A DNA stretch of 64,000 nucleotides from Desulfovibrio sp. JC022 (GTDB taxonomy: Bacteria > Desulfobacterota > Desulfovibrionia > Desulfovibrionales > Desulfovibrionaceae). The translations under genes were made by a program, and so were the position numbers. The number at the start of each line of letters is the position of its first letter. Position 1 is the stretch's first letter. This document shows positions 34,225-42,541 of this stretch, in pieces. Under the pieces are notes generated by a model. It was given only the letters and a program-made list of their open reading frames with translations. It was not told where the DNA came from and did no database searches. The stretch is from NCBI RefSeq assembly GCF_010470665.1, contig NZ_VOPZ01000001.1, positions 372,001 through 436,000 on the forward strand. The letters run 5' to 3'.

Positions 34225-34262
34225 CTTAAGCCGCCGGAGGCGAAATCTTTAAATTTAAAGCG
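34225..34262. repeat. Hairpin element with GCCGCCGGAGGC tag (copy 3)
   Basis: The tag GCCGCCGGAGGC (34230-34241) is preceded by AAGGGGCTTAGCTCCTTAAG, which can fold through AAG...CTT arms, and followed by an ATTTAAAT palindrome region and GCGCGATAGCGC. It lies between the importer permease gene and the variant binding-protein gene on the minus strand. Confidence 0.6.
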
Positions 34263-34281
34263 CGATAGCGCATCCAAATTC

Positions 34282-35187
34282 CTAAATTGCTGCTTCCCGA
34301 AAAGCAGGGAGAACCGTGCGCAGCAGGGAAGTCAGTGCAAAAAATACCGCAGCAACAATAATGATTGCCCCGCCGGACGGCACGGGAATTTCATACTGCA
34401 TGGGAATCAGCACACCCAGCAGGCAACTGAGGGTGGCAAAGATCATGCTGTAAAAGAAAAATCCGCGCATGGATTTACTGATGTTACGTGCTGCCGCAGC
34501 CGGGATGATGAACAATGCCTCCACCAACACTGCGCCGACAATTTTCAGTGCTGCCACGGTAATGACTGTGATAATGAGGATGAACATGTAATCCATCAGC
34601 TTCACATTGATGCCGCGAACATGGGCCAGACTGGGGTTGAAACTGGCCAGCAGGATTTTATTGAACATGGGCAGGCAGATAGCCACGCAGAGCGTGCAGA
34701 TGATAGCCAGTACATTTATGTCGGTATTGTTCACAGTCAGGATGGAACCGAAAAGGATGTTGTCCAGTACGTGCATGTTGACTTTTCCGGTCACGTAGAG
34801 CAGCACGCAGGCACCCACCGCAAGGGATATGGAGAGGAATACCCCGATGACTGTATCCGAGGACATACGGGTTCGGTTGCGGGTGTAGTTCATGAGCAGT
34901 CCGAAAAGGATGCAGAAACCGAACAGGGATACGTAAGGCGCGGTGTAGGGTTCACCTAGTACGATCCCCAGAGCCACTCCGGTCAAGGCCGCCTGTCCCA
35001 CTGCCTGTGAGAAAAAGGCCAGCCGCTTGGCAACCACCATGGTTCCGATGCCGCCGAGGATCGGTCCTGCCAGCAGAGAGCAGATCAAGGCGTTGATGAC
35101 AAAAGCATATTGAAAATAGTCGGGCAGCGCACCGCTTTTACCCATTTCCATGAGCGGGGTTCTGATGAGGTCGTAGATGAATTCCAT
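34282..35187 (-). CDS. znuB: Zinc/manganese-type ABC transporter permease
   Basis: This ABC-3 family inner-membrane permease of about 301 residues has eight or nine hydrophobic segments. Typical features are GGIGTMVVAKRLAFFSQAVG (about residues 45-64, with the A-x-S-x-A/G pattern), RTRMSSDTVIGVFLSISLAV, and ALKIVGAVLVEALFIIPAAA (about 214-233, the conserved kVvG..LV.ALLi.PaA region). The ATG at 35187 overlaps the stop of the ATPase gene (TAATG), showing coupling; the frame open to 35295 lies inside the ATPase gene. It forms the membrane pore of the divalent-metal importer. Confidence 0.93.
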   Translation of the reverse strand: MEFIYDLIRTPLMEMGKSGALPDYFQYAFVINALICSLLAGPILGGIGTMVVAKRLAFFSQAVGQAALTGVALGIVLGEPYTAPYVSLFGFCILFGLLMNYTRNRTRMSSDTVIGVFLSISLAVGACVLLYVTGKVNMHVLDNILFGSILTVNNTDINVLAIICTLCVAICLPMFNKILLASFNPSLAHVRGINVKLMDYMFILIITVITVAALKIVGAVLVEALFIIPAAAARNISKSMRGFFFYSMIFATLSCLLGVLIPMQYEIPVPSGGAIIIVAAVFFALTSLLRTVLPAFREAAI

Positions 35188-35915
35188 TATGCTGCCTGCC
35201 TTGCTGAGCTGAAGATGTTCAGGATGCGGTCTGCGCTGAGTTCTTCTGTGGGGCATCCTGAGAAAAGGATTTCGCGGTTGATGCAGGTCACGCAATCTCC
35301 GATTTCCTTCACCTCCATGAGGTCATGATGGATGATCAGGATGGTCACACCCTTTGCTTTCAGTTCTTTCAGGAGTCCACGCATGATGGCTGCTCCGGCC
35401 TTATCCAGACCGGTGGTGGGTTCATCAAGGATGAGCAGGGAAGGATCGGGGAGCAGGGCTTGGGCCAGTAGCACTCGTTGTCTTTCTCCGCCGGACAATT
35501 GCCCGAATATGCGATTTGCTTTTTTTGCCATATTGACGCGTTCTAAAGCTGTATAAATTGCATCCCGGTCCTTTGCGGACGGATTCATGAACGCGGGCCT
35601 GCTTTGAGAGGTCATGGACATGAAGTTTTCCACGGTGACCGGAAGGGTGGTGTCAAAGTTCAGGGTCTGGGGTACATAACCGATGGTTCGGTTTTTCTGC
35701 CAGTCGATTTTGATGTTTCCTGAATGGGGCATCTGACCCAGCAGGGAGCGCAGCAGGGAGGTCTTGCCCCCGCCGTTGGGGCCGATGATGCAGTGCAGGG
35801 CACCGGAATATATCTCAAAGTTCAGGTCCTTGAGAATATCCGTATTGCCCAAGGTCAGGCTTACATTTTCAAAGCTGATGGAAGGTCCGTATTTTGTTTC
35901 AGGCATGGTATTCAT
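35187..35915 (-). CDS. znuC: Metal ABC transporter ATPase
   Basis: The 242-residue ABC ATPase has Walker A GPNGGGKTSLLRSLLG (about 43-58), the signature LSGGERQRVLLAQALL (about 145-160), Walker B SLLILDEPTTGLDKAG (about 165-180) and the switch His in IIHHDLMEV. It powers the permease encoded right after it. AGGA precedes the ATG. The metal is inferred from family and operon: zinc is most likely, manganese or iron possible. Confidence 0.94.
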   Translation of the reverse strand: MNTMPETKYGPSISFENVSLTLGNTDILKDLNFEIYSGALHCIIGPNGGGKTSLLRSLLGQMPHSGNIKIDWQKNRTIGYVPQTLNFDTTLPVTVENFMSMTSQSRPAFMNPSAKDRDAIYTALERVNMAKKANRIFGQLSGGERQRVLLAQALLPDPSLLILDEPTTGLDKAGAAIMRGLLKELKAKGVTILIIHHDLMEVKEIGDCVTCINREILFSGCPTEELSADRILNIFSSARQAA

Positions 35916-35918
35916 CTA

Positions 35919-36842
35919 TTATCCTTCCTTGATCTGGTGAGCCTCAATGAGGGCGTCAGTCAGGGCTTTCATGTTTGCTTCGATTCCCCTTTCAAAGTCT
36001 TCAGGGGAATATGATCCGCCTGTTAGATGGGAAAGATGGCGGATACGAATTCCGGTTTCATCGTGGATGGTTTCCACGTATTTGTCCGGGAAGTGCATTT
36101 CAGTGAAGATCACATCAACATTGAGAGCCTTGATTTTCTTGATGGTCTTGGCCAGCTGGTTGGCGGTGGGCTTGAGGCCGTGGTTGGGTTCGATTACCGC
36201 AGTTACCTGAAGACCGAAATCCTGCAGCAGATAGTCATAACCGCCGTGGATAGTGGCACAGCGGAATTCCACATCAGGCAGATCGGCGAGACGCTGCATG
36301 TATTTAGCTTTGAGTTTGCGTAATTTTCGTACATATTTACGTGCATTTTTTTTGTATGATTTTGCATTCCTCGGGTCGATTTCAGCTAATCCGGCTGCAA
36401 TAGTGTAAATCTGCTGGATTGAGGTGGTCACTGAAATAAAGGTATGCGGGTTAACGATTTTAAGATCGTCCATGTTTCCGGCTACGGGAATGAGTGAAAC
36501 ATCCTTGTTTGCGAAAATTACAGGTATTTTGTCCTTCATCTGGGCTGCTTCAAGGATTTCCATGGCAAATTCATCGTGACCTATGCCGTTGACCACCAGT
36601 GCATCCAGATTCATGACCCGTTTAATGTCTTCAGGCTGTGGGCGGTAGTTATGAGGGTTGAATCCTTCACCGATGAGCGGTTGCACGATGGCGCGGTCCT
36701 GAACAATGTTGGTCACGAAGCTGTAATAGGGATGTAGAGTGGTGCCGATGACCAGTTTTTGGGCTTGGGTCTGTGCGAGAGCCTGCGCTGAGATACAAAT
36801 GACCAGCAGGGCAGCTAATAAAAATATTTTTATGCGTGACAT
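35919..36842 (-). CDS. znuA: Zinc-type metal-binding periplasmic protein
   Basis: This 307-residue exported binding protein of the cluster A-I family has a signal peptide ending in ALA near residue 23. The conserved metal ligands are visible: His in GTTLHPYYSFV or GFNPHNYRPQPED (about residues 37 and 63), His in IVNPHTFISVT (about 131), His in CATIHGGYDYLLQDFG (about 198), and an acidic ligand in the TEMHFPDKY region. The Lys/Arg-rich linker (KKNARKYVRKLRKLKAKY) is unusual; a histidine-rich loop typical of ZnuA is absent, so manganese cannot be excluded. It lies 3 bases before the ATPase gene. Confidence 0.9.
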   Translation of the reverse strand: MSRIKIFLLAALLVICISAQALAQTQAQKLVIGTTLHPYYSFVTNIVQDRAIVQPLIGEGFNPHNYRPQPEDIKRVMNLDALVVNGIGHDEFAMEILEAAQMKDKIPVIFANKDVSLIPVAGNMDDLKIVNPHTFISVTTSIQQIYTIAAGLAEIDPRNAKSYKKNARKYVRKLRKLKAKYMQRLADLPDVEFRCATIHGGYDYLLQDFGLQVTAVIEPNHGLKPTANQLAKTIKKIKALNVDVIFTEMHFPDKYVETIHDETGIRIRHLSHLTGGSYSPEDFERGIEANMKALTDALIEAHQIKEG

Positions 36843-36845
36843 GAT

Positions 36846-37478
36846 TTATCCTTTTACTCTTTTAACTTCATCTTCACCGCTGTAGGCGATTACTTCCTTC
36901 CAGCCTGCGGAGATGAAACCCTGATCTGTGGCGACCTGCGGTGCAGCCTTGTCAGGGGCTGGGTGATACCAGATTTCATAAGGGGCATGCGTTGGTTCTG
37001 TGCGCGCATTCCCTTGTCTTTTTGCGTGGTCGTGAAGGAAAAGCAGAATGAAGGACCCCATCTTTTTGCCTTTCTCCGGATGTCCGGTGTAAAGGGCTAT
37101 GTCCATGGACCCGGCTGGGCGTAGGGTCCGGTCCCAAGTGTACTTTCCGCTCTTCTTCCACGAAGCGTCCTTTGTGAAGGGAGGCATCAGTTCTTCCTCC
37201 AACTGCTTCACAGTCAACCATTCCTCTTCATCATCATGTATTCCATTGATTTCAACCGCCGCAGTATAAAGGCCGTTGAAAACTGCCAGTTCTTTGTCGT
37301 TCAGGTCACTGAATGCCCTGATTTGAAAATTTTCCAGTCCTGCCACTTCAGCCTGTTTCTGATTGATAAATATGAGTGTTGCGCATGTAACAGCCACAAG
37401 AATTGCCGCAAAAAGTACGTACATGGTTTCCCTGCCTTTGCCGGAAGGTGAGACCAGTTGCTGAGATGATTTATTCAT
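36846..37478 (-). CDS. Membrane-anchored protein heading the metal importer operon
   Basis: This 210-residue protein has one membrane helix near the N-terminus (about residues 19-38, MYVLFAAILVAVTCATLIFI), leaving a periplasmic domain of about 170 residues with many His residues (FLLFLHDHAKRQ, PTHAPYEIWYHPAP). It resembles a group of uncharacterised proteins (DUF6162-like, from memory) found with zinc importer genes. It is the first gene of the operon, three bases before the binding-protein gene. The His-rich segments suggest metal handling or delivery to the binding protein, which is inference. Confidence 0.75.
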   Translation of the reverse strand: MNKSSQQLVSPSGKGRETMYVLFAAILVAVTCATLIFINQKQAEVAGLENFQIRAFSDLNDKELAVFNGLYTAAVEINGIHDDEEEWLTVKQLEEELMPPFTKDASWKKSGKYTWDRTLRPAGSMDIALYTGHPEKGKKMGSFILLFLHDHAKRQGNARTEPTHAPYEIWYHPAPDKAAPQVATDQGFISAGWKEVIAYSGEDEVKRVKG

Positions 37479-37501
37479 ATGATTTCCTGTTTTATGAGAG
37501 T

Positions 37502-37520
37502 GGGGATGAAAATCATTATC
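37502..37520. promoter_or_regulatory. Fur/Zur-type box before the metal importer operon
   Basis: The 19-mer GGGGATGAAAATCATTATC matches the classical Fur box GATAATGATAATCATTATC at 15 of 19 positions, with a perfect right half. It lies 24 bases upstream of the first start codon (37478, minus strand), where it would cover the promoter. Either Fur or its zinc paralogue Zur could use it. Confidence 0.65.
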
Positions 37521-37594
37521 GCTAGAAGGGGGGGGCCGTCAAGAAAAGAGTTTTTGAAAGTCACGGACAAGTATTTTTGATGCCCGTAAAAGGA

Positions 37595-37637
37595 AACGCT
37601 AAACCCAGCTGAGATTCTACCTGCTGGGTTTAGCGTT
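37595..37637. terminator. Perfect hairpin after alpha/beta hydrolase gene
   Basis: AACGCTAAACCCAGC and GCTGGGTTTAGCGTT are perfect 15-bp arms with a 13-base loop. It lies downstream of the hydrolase gene on the minus strand, followed by TTTCCTTTT. Confidence 0.75.
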
Positions 37638-37665
37638 CATCTGTAGATGAATTTACCGTGGAGTC

Positions 37666-38598
37666 TTAATTTAGTTTATTATTCGCGAGTATTGTCTCTA
37701 TTGTTTTATCTAGAGCACTGTTAAATTCGTCAGGGCGAGCGAGCATAAGAAAGTGTGCTGCGCCCTTCAACGTTACTGCGTCGAAGGAACTCATATGCCT
37801 GCGGTTGGCTTCATAATTAATGGGCCATAATTCGCCACTTACGCAATAAACAGGCTGGCGTACTTCGTCAAAAATTGTAGCAGCCTCTCCTGTCACATAT
37901 TGATCAAAGTATGCATGGTTGGCACTGAGTGCAACTTCTGGCGGGGCGGATGACATATCAGCTGTCACCCATTCACGGATGCGCTGTGAAGTAGAATTTG
38001 AAAACATTCTGTTCACCATCATGCGACTTCCGGAGGGGAAATCTTTATCCAGAGGGGCAAGGAATTCCTGTTTTCCTTTTTCATCGAGTGGATATTCGAT
38101 GTTTTCAAACGTATCTATCCCCACCAGTGCGATGACTTTCTCCGGGATTATTTTCGCAGTTTGAGCAATAACTGGGCCTCCCATCGAATGGCCGATCAAG
38201 ATTGCTTTTTCGCAATTGATAGCATTGATGACTGCCGCAACATCTTCACCGAATGACTCCATTGTATAGTTCGAACGTTTAGCAGAAGAGTGTCCATGTC
38301 CTGCGAGGTCAACGAGAACTATTTTGTATTTATTGGAGAAAAAGGGAACCTGCATCCTCCAGTATCTACTATCGCAACACCAGCCATGAACAAAGATGAG
38401 CGGTATTTTACCTTCACCGTATATTTCATAAGAAATTGTACTTCCATCTTTAGAGGTAGTTGTTAACGGTAAATCAATGTCTGCCTGAACATTTGCGGTG
38501 CTGATATTGAGCAGGAAGAGGAAAAATAAAATTACCGACAATAACTTGATGTACCAAGATAAGTGTTTGTTTTTCAGATGTTTTTTCTGTGATTTCAT
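37666..38598 (-). CDS. Exported or membrane-anchored alpha/beta hydrolase
   Basis: This 310-residue protein has a basic N-terminus and one hydrophobic stretch (about residues 15-36, WYIKLLSVILFFLFLLNIST) acting as signal or anchor, followed by an alpha/beta-hydrolase fold. Seen are the oxyanion HG in IPLIFVHGWCCDSRYW (about 67-82), the nucleophile GHSMGGPVIAQTA (Ser at about 134) and a late His in LKGAAHFLMLARPDEF (about 282). It resembles haloperoxidase/esterase-type hydrolases; the substrate is unknown. It is monocistronic between the importer operon and pnp. The start ATG at 38598 is preceded by a weak GCGAG. Confidence 0.85.
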   Translation of the reverse strand: MKSQKKHLKNKHLSWYIKLLSVILFFLFLLNISTANVQADIDLPLTTTSKDGSTISYEIYGEGKIPLIFVHGWCCDSRYWRMQVPFFSNKYKIVLVDLAGHGHSSAKRSNYTMESFGEDVAAVINAINCEKAILIGHSMGGPVIAQTAKIIPEKVIALVGIDTFENIEYPLDEKGKQEFLAPLDKDFPSGSRMMVNRMFSNSTSQRIREWVTADMSSAPPEVALSANHAYFDQYVTGEAATIFDEVRQPVYCVSGELWPINYEANRRHMSSFDAVTLKGAAHFLMLARPDEFNSALDKTIETILANNKLN

Positions 38599-38697
38599 TA
38601 TGGTTCTCGCTTGTGTGTAGCTGTGTGATTCTTTAAATTATAATCTTTTTATATTCATTCTTTTTGTGAGGGTCAAGAAGTCAGGGGCCTTACAGTA

Positions 38698-38737
38698 GAT
38701 AAAAAAAAGCCGCCGGGTGAATCACCCGGCGGCTTTG
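38698..38737 (-). terminator. Intrinsic terminator of pnp
   Basis: On the minus strand AAAGCCGCCGGGTGA pairs with TCACCCGGCGGCTTT and is followed by a long T run. It closes the rimP-to-pnp block. Confidence 0.9.
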
Positions 38738-38759
38738 AATAGACTTATTGAGGCAGGGA

Positions 38760-41012
38760 CTACCTGCGGCGTCCGCCGCCTCCACGCCTGTCGTCACGAC
38801 CGCCACCGCGTCTGTCGTCACGGCGACCGCCATCACGTCCACCTCTGGGACCACCGGGGCGTCCGCCACCCATCTTGAAAGAATCAAGATCGACTTCCTG
38901 ACCAGCCTGCTCCATGAGCCATGCCTTACGGGAAAGACGGATACGTCCGTTAGGCTGTACTTCAACAACCTTGACGGTGATCTCCTGACCGAGCTGTACA
39001 ACATCGGTAACTTCAGCGATGCGTTCAACGTCAATCTGGGAGATGTGCAGGAGGCCTTCGAGACCGGGCAGGATTTCAACAATCGCGCCGATTTCGAGAA
39101 TCTTTTTAACAGTACCCACGTAGTTTTTGCCCAGCTCTGCGGTCTGGTCGTAGTACTGAACCATTTCCACAGTTTTCTTGAGGGACTCAAGGGTGGGTGC
39201 GAAGATGGAAACCTTACCGGAATCTTCGATATCGATGTCGGCTGCGGTTTCAGCAGTGATTGCTTTGATGTTTTTACCACCGGGTCCGATGAGATCACGG
39301 ATTTTCTCGGGGTTGATCTGCAATACTTCCATCTGCGGAGCGTTAACGGAAAGTTCAGCTCTGGGTGCTTCAATGACTTTCTTCATATCATCAAGGATGA
39401 TCTGACGGGCTTCTTTAGCCTGACCGAGTGCATTGCGCAGAACCTGAGCGGGGATACCGCTGATTTTGATATCCATCTGGATTGCGGTGATACCTTCTTC
39501 AGTACCGGCAACCTTGAAGTCCATATCGCCGAGAGCATCTTCGTCGCCGAGGATATCGGTGAGGACGTAGTATTCATCGCCTTCCTGGCAGAGACCCATG
39601 GCAATACCTGCAACAGGTGCGCTGATGGGTACACCGGCGTCCATGAGGGACAGGGTGGTGCCGCATACGGAAGCCATAGAGGAAGAACCGTTGGAGTCCA
39701 TTACTTCGGAAACTACACGCATGGTGAAAGGGAACTTTTCAGCTGCGGGCAGTACCGGAGTAAGAGCACGTTCAGCCAGAGTTCCGTGGCCGATTTCACG
39801 ACGGGAAGGAGCGCGCAGGAATCTTGCTTCACCAACGCAGTACGGAGGGAAGTTGTAGTGGAGCATGAAACGTTTGGTGTCTTCACCGATCAGGGTTTCA
39901 AAACGCTGCTCATCACGGGTGGAACCCAGTGTGCAGACAGCGAGAGCAGAAGTCTCACCGCGGCGGAACAGGGCGGAACCGTGGGTCATGGGCAGGCTGC
40001 CCACTTCCATGGAAAGATTACGTACAGTGGTCAGGTCACGACCGTCGATACGAATGCCGTTGTCCACAATGCGCTTACGCACGATTTTCTTTTCAAGGTC
40101 ACCCATTACATCGCCGACAGCTTTAACTCTTGCAGGCTCTTCGGGGAATTTTTCCTCGACCAGTGCCTTGGCTTTAGCTTTAACCTGAGACTTGGCATCC
40201 CTGCGTTCCATCTTAGCGGGAATGGTCAGGGCTTTGTCGAGGTCGTCAGCAAAGTTTTCAGTAACGAGGGTGATAACTTCCTCGTCCTTTACAGGCTCAG
40301 CCACTTCCATCTTGGGACGGCCGACTTTTTCGCGCAGTGAGTCCTGAAGGTCGAACATGGGAGCCATCTGTTCGTGACCCCATTCCAGTGCTTCAGCAAT
40401 GGTGTTCTCAGACAGGAACTGGGAGCTACCTTCAACCATGATTACTGCGTCGCGGGTTGCGGCGAAGACAAGGTTGAGTTCACTCTGCTCAGCCACACCT
40501 TTGTAGGTGGGGTAGAGTACAAATTCGTTATTTACGTAACCAACACGTGCTGCTGCAACAGGACCGTTGAAAGGAAGGTCGGAGATGTGCAGTGCCGCGG
40601 ATGCACCGGTCATTGCCAGAACATCGGGGTTGGTGTCGGTATCAGCGGAAAGAACGGTTGCGATAACCTGAACTTCGTCGCGGTATCCTTTGGGGAACAT
40701 GGGCCGGACGGGGCGGTCCATGAGACGGGAAACCAGAGTTTCACGGTCGGAAGGACGGCCAACTTCGCGGCGGAAGTAACCACCGGGGATGCGGCCCGCT
40801 GCGTAAGTTCTTTCAAGGTAGTTACAGGTCAGCGGAAAAAAGTCGCGCGGACCGTCTGCGGCCATGCCTACGGCAGTAACGAGAACAACGGTGCCGCCGG
40901 ACTTGATCAGAACGGTTCCGTTGGTCTGGTTCGCCATACGTCCGGTTTCCAGTGTGATGTCGAGATTACCGACACGACCGGTTACGGATTGGGGTTCAAA
41001 AGGTACTAACAT
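38760..41012 (-). CDS. pnp: Polyribonucleotide nucleotidyltransferase (PNPase)
   Basis: PNPase degrades RNA 3' to 5' with phosphate. The 750 residues hold two RNase PH domains (about 10-225 and 305-535), then a KH domain (IRDLIGPGGKNIKAITAETA, about 560-579) and an S1 domain (GTVKKILEIGAIVEILPGLE, about 620-639, then LLHISQID). The active-site region DILGDEDALGDMDFKVAGTE is present at about 490-509. The C-terminus has a Gly/Arg/Asp-rich tail of about 35 residues (for example RRDDRRGGGRDDRRGGGG), unlike E. coli, which may add RNA affinity. It follows rpsO, as in most bacteria, with a terminator and structured leader between them. Confidence 0.97.
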   Translation of the reverse strand: MLVPFEPQSVTGRVGNLDITLETGRMANQTNGTVLIKSGGTVVLVTAVGMAADGPRDFFPLTCNYLERTYAAGRIPGGYFRREVGRPSDRETLVSRLMDRPVRPMFPKGYRDEVQVIATVLSADTDTNPDVLAMTGASAALHISDLPFNGPVAAARVGYVNNEFVLYPTYKGVAEQSELNLVFAATRDAVIMVEGSSQFLSENTIAEALEWGHEQMAPMFDLQDSLREKVGRPKMEVAEPVKDEEVITLVTENFADDLDKALTIPAKMERRDAKSQVKAKAKALVEEKFPEEPARVKAVGDVMGDLEKKIVRKRIVDNGIRIDGRDLTTVRNLSMEVGSLPMTHGSALFRRGETSALAVCTLGSTRDEQRFETLIGEDTKRFMLHYNFPPYCVGEARFLRAPSRREIGHGTLAERALTPVLPAAEKFPFTMRVVSEVMDSNGSSSMASVCGTTLSLMDAGVPISAPVAGIAMGLCQEGDEYYVLTDILGDEDALGDMDFKVAGTEEGITAIQMDIKISGIPAQVLRNALGQAKEARQIILDDMKKVIEAPRAELSVNAPQMEVLQINPEKIRDLIGPGGKNIKAITAETAADIDIEDSGKVSIFAPTLESLKKTVEMVQYYDQTAELGKNYVGTVKKILEIGAIVEILPGLEGLLHISQIDVERIAEVTDVVQLGQEITVKVVEVQPNGRIRLSRKAWLMEQAGQEVDLDSFKMGGGRPGGPRGGRDGGRRDDRRGGGRDDRRGGGGRRR

Positions 41013-41227
41013 TTAGATTCCTCACTAAAATAGTTGTATAAATGGAACCCGATGCTGTCCGAATTTTCCAGCCGGCTAAGGGAGGATTTCATTAGCGGGT
41101 ATGAACCCCTTCCTCAGCCAACTAAAAATCCATTGCAGGAGAGCACGGATCCCTTCGTTCAATCAATTCTAACTACCATCTATATGATGTGAAGTCAGAT
41201 GAAAACACAAATGTGTGAATATAATAA

Positions 41228-41255
41228 AAAGGGGAGGGCAAGCCCTCCCCCGAAA
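41228..41255 (-). terminator. Terminator between rpsO and pnp
   Basis: On the minus strand GGGGGAGGGC-TT-GCCCTCCCC is followed by TTTTTATT. The stem suggests partial termination after rpsO; about 215 bases of leader then precede pnp, where processing and PNPase autoregulation could act. Confidence 0.75.
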
Positions 41256-41259
41256 CTGC

Positions 41260-41529
41260 TTATTTGCGCAGACCAAGTCTTGCAATAAGATCGCGGTAAC
41301 GCTGAATGTCTTTAGACTTCAGGTACTTCAGGATGTTTCTGCGCTGGCCGACCATTTTCAGCAGGCCGGTGCGGGAGTGAAAGTCCTTCTTGTGGCTCTT
41401 GAAGTGGTCAGTCAGGTATTTGATTCTTGCGGTAAGAAGAGCAACCTGTACTTCAGGGGAACCGGTGTCACCAGGCTTGGTCTGGTATTCTTCAATTACT
41501 TTTGCCTTGTCTTCAGCAGTCATAACCAT
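41260..41529 (-). CDS. rpsO: 30S ribosomal protein S15
   Basis: S15 binds 16S rRNA early in assembly of the 30S platform. With the ATG at 41529 the protein has 89 residues, the normal length, and shows [17 protein letters not shown] (about 23-39), [19 protein letters not shown] (about 41-59) and [21 protein letters not shown] is eight bases upstream of this ATG; the frame extends to a TTG at 41544 which contains that ribosome binding site and is therefore not the start. It lies between truB and pnp. Confidence 0.97.
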   Translation of the reverse strand: MVMTAEDKAKVIEEYQTKPGDTGSPEVQVALLTARIKYLTDHFKSHKKDFHSRTGLLKMVGQRRNILKYLKSKDIQRYRDLIARLGLRK

Positions 41530-41602
41530 AGCGTTATCCTCCAATTCACGTTTTGAACGCGAATGTTTAGTTTGTGCCGGAAGTTGAAATTCCCGCGGGG
41601 AA

Positions 41603-42535
41603 TCAGCCCCACAGGCCGCGAAGTATTACCCAGAGAAGCTTGCCGTCGATCTGCTTTGTCTCCATCAGAGCCAGAGCTGTACCGTCAGTATCAAGGAACA
41701 TAGCCCTCTCACCTTCGATAACTTTCTGATCAGCAGCTACATCCTCAACAGGAATTCTTGTTCCGTTCTTGATGGCTCCTGACATGGTTTCCGAAACGGT
41801 AAACCTGTGCCAGTGAGGCAGGGCTTCCGCAAGCGGAATGATCCGTGCCTCGAATCCTTCAGGATCGGCAAGAACCTCATCGAGGTTGTGCGCTTCACTG
41901 AGCCGATAAGGTCGGCTTTCTTCGCGCCTAAGTGATTCCATTACCGCGCCACATCCGAGCCGCGACCCCAAGCTATGGACCAGGGAGCGTATGTAGGTGC
42001 CGGCAGAGCACCCAACCCGGAAACGGGCCAGTGGCAGATTCACTTCCAGCGGTTCTGCATCAAATATTTCAATGCTCTTGATTTTGACCGGGGTTTCTTC
42101 CCCTTTTCTGGCCAATTCATAGAGCGGTTTGCCTTTATGCTTTGCAGCCGAATAGGCAGGAACTTCCTGACTAGTCAAGTCATTCCAGTGTAAAATTTCG
42201 TTTTCCACCATTTTTTCCGTGATCTCGGAAATGTCCCCGGTGGAAGTCTCAGCACCCTGAATGTCGTAAGTGTCTGTAGTTCTACCAATACTCAGGCTGC
42301 CAGTGTATACTTTATCATGTCCCAGCAGATAAGGCCCTAACTTTGTGGCCTGACCGAGCATGACCAGCAATACGCCTTCTGCCAGAGGATCAAGAGTCCC
42401 GGCATGACCGATTTTGTATTGCTTCAATTCACGTTTGATAGAATTGAGGCAGTCGGTTGAAGTAGGACCGGACGGTTTATGTAAAACAAGTACACCGTGC
42501 TTCTGAAATGGACTTTTTTTAGGCTTTCTTCCCAT
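41603..42535 (-). CDS. truB: tRNA pseudouridine-55 synthase
   Basis: TruB converts U55 of tRNA to pseudouridine. At 310 residues the size fits. Signatures are [20 protein letters not shown] (about residues 14-33), the catalytic Asp in [20 protein letters not shown] (about 42-61), and the C-terminal region [20 protein letters not shown] (about 180-199). The first residues ([13 protein letters not shown]) are a short basic extension. It starts 6 bases after nrnA on the same transcript. Confidence 0.96.
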   Translation of the reverse strand: MGRKPKKSPFQKHGVLVLHKPSGPTSTDCLNSIKRELKQYKIGHAGTLDPLAEGVLLVMLGQATKLGPYLLGHDKVYTGSLSIGRTTDTYDIQGAETSTGDISEITEKMVENEILHWNDLTSQEVPAYSAAKHKGKPLYELARKGEETPVKIKSIEIFDAEPLEVNLPLARFRVGCSAGTYIRSLVHSLGSRLGCGAVMESLRREESRPYRLSEAHNLDEVLADPEGFEARIIPLAEALPHWHRFTVSETMSGAIKNGTRIPVEDVAADQKVIEGERAMFLDTDGTALALMETKQIDGKLLWVILRGLWG

Positions 42536-42541
42536 AAAAAA

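Noticed and set aside
38748-40340. 530-codon open frame opposite pnp
   Set aside because: It is antisense to a certain gene; its composition reflects PNPase codons and no domain is visible.
41013-41227. Known riboswitch in the pnp leader
   Set aside because: The leader can form small hairpins (such as GGGT-TCAT-ACCC), but no conserved riboswitch core that I know is present; it is only noted as a leader in the rpsO-pnp terminator entry.
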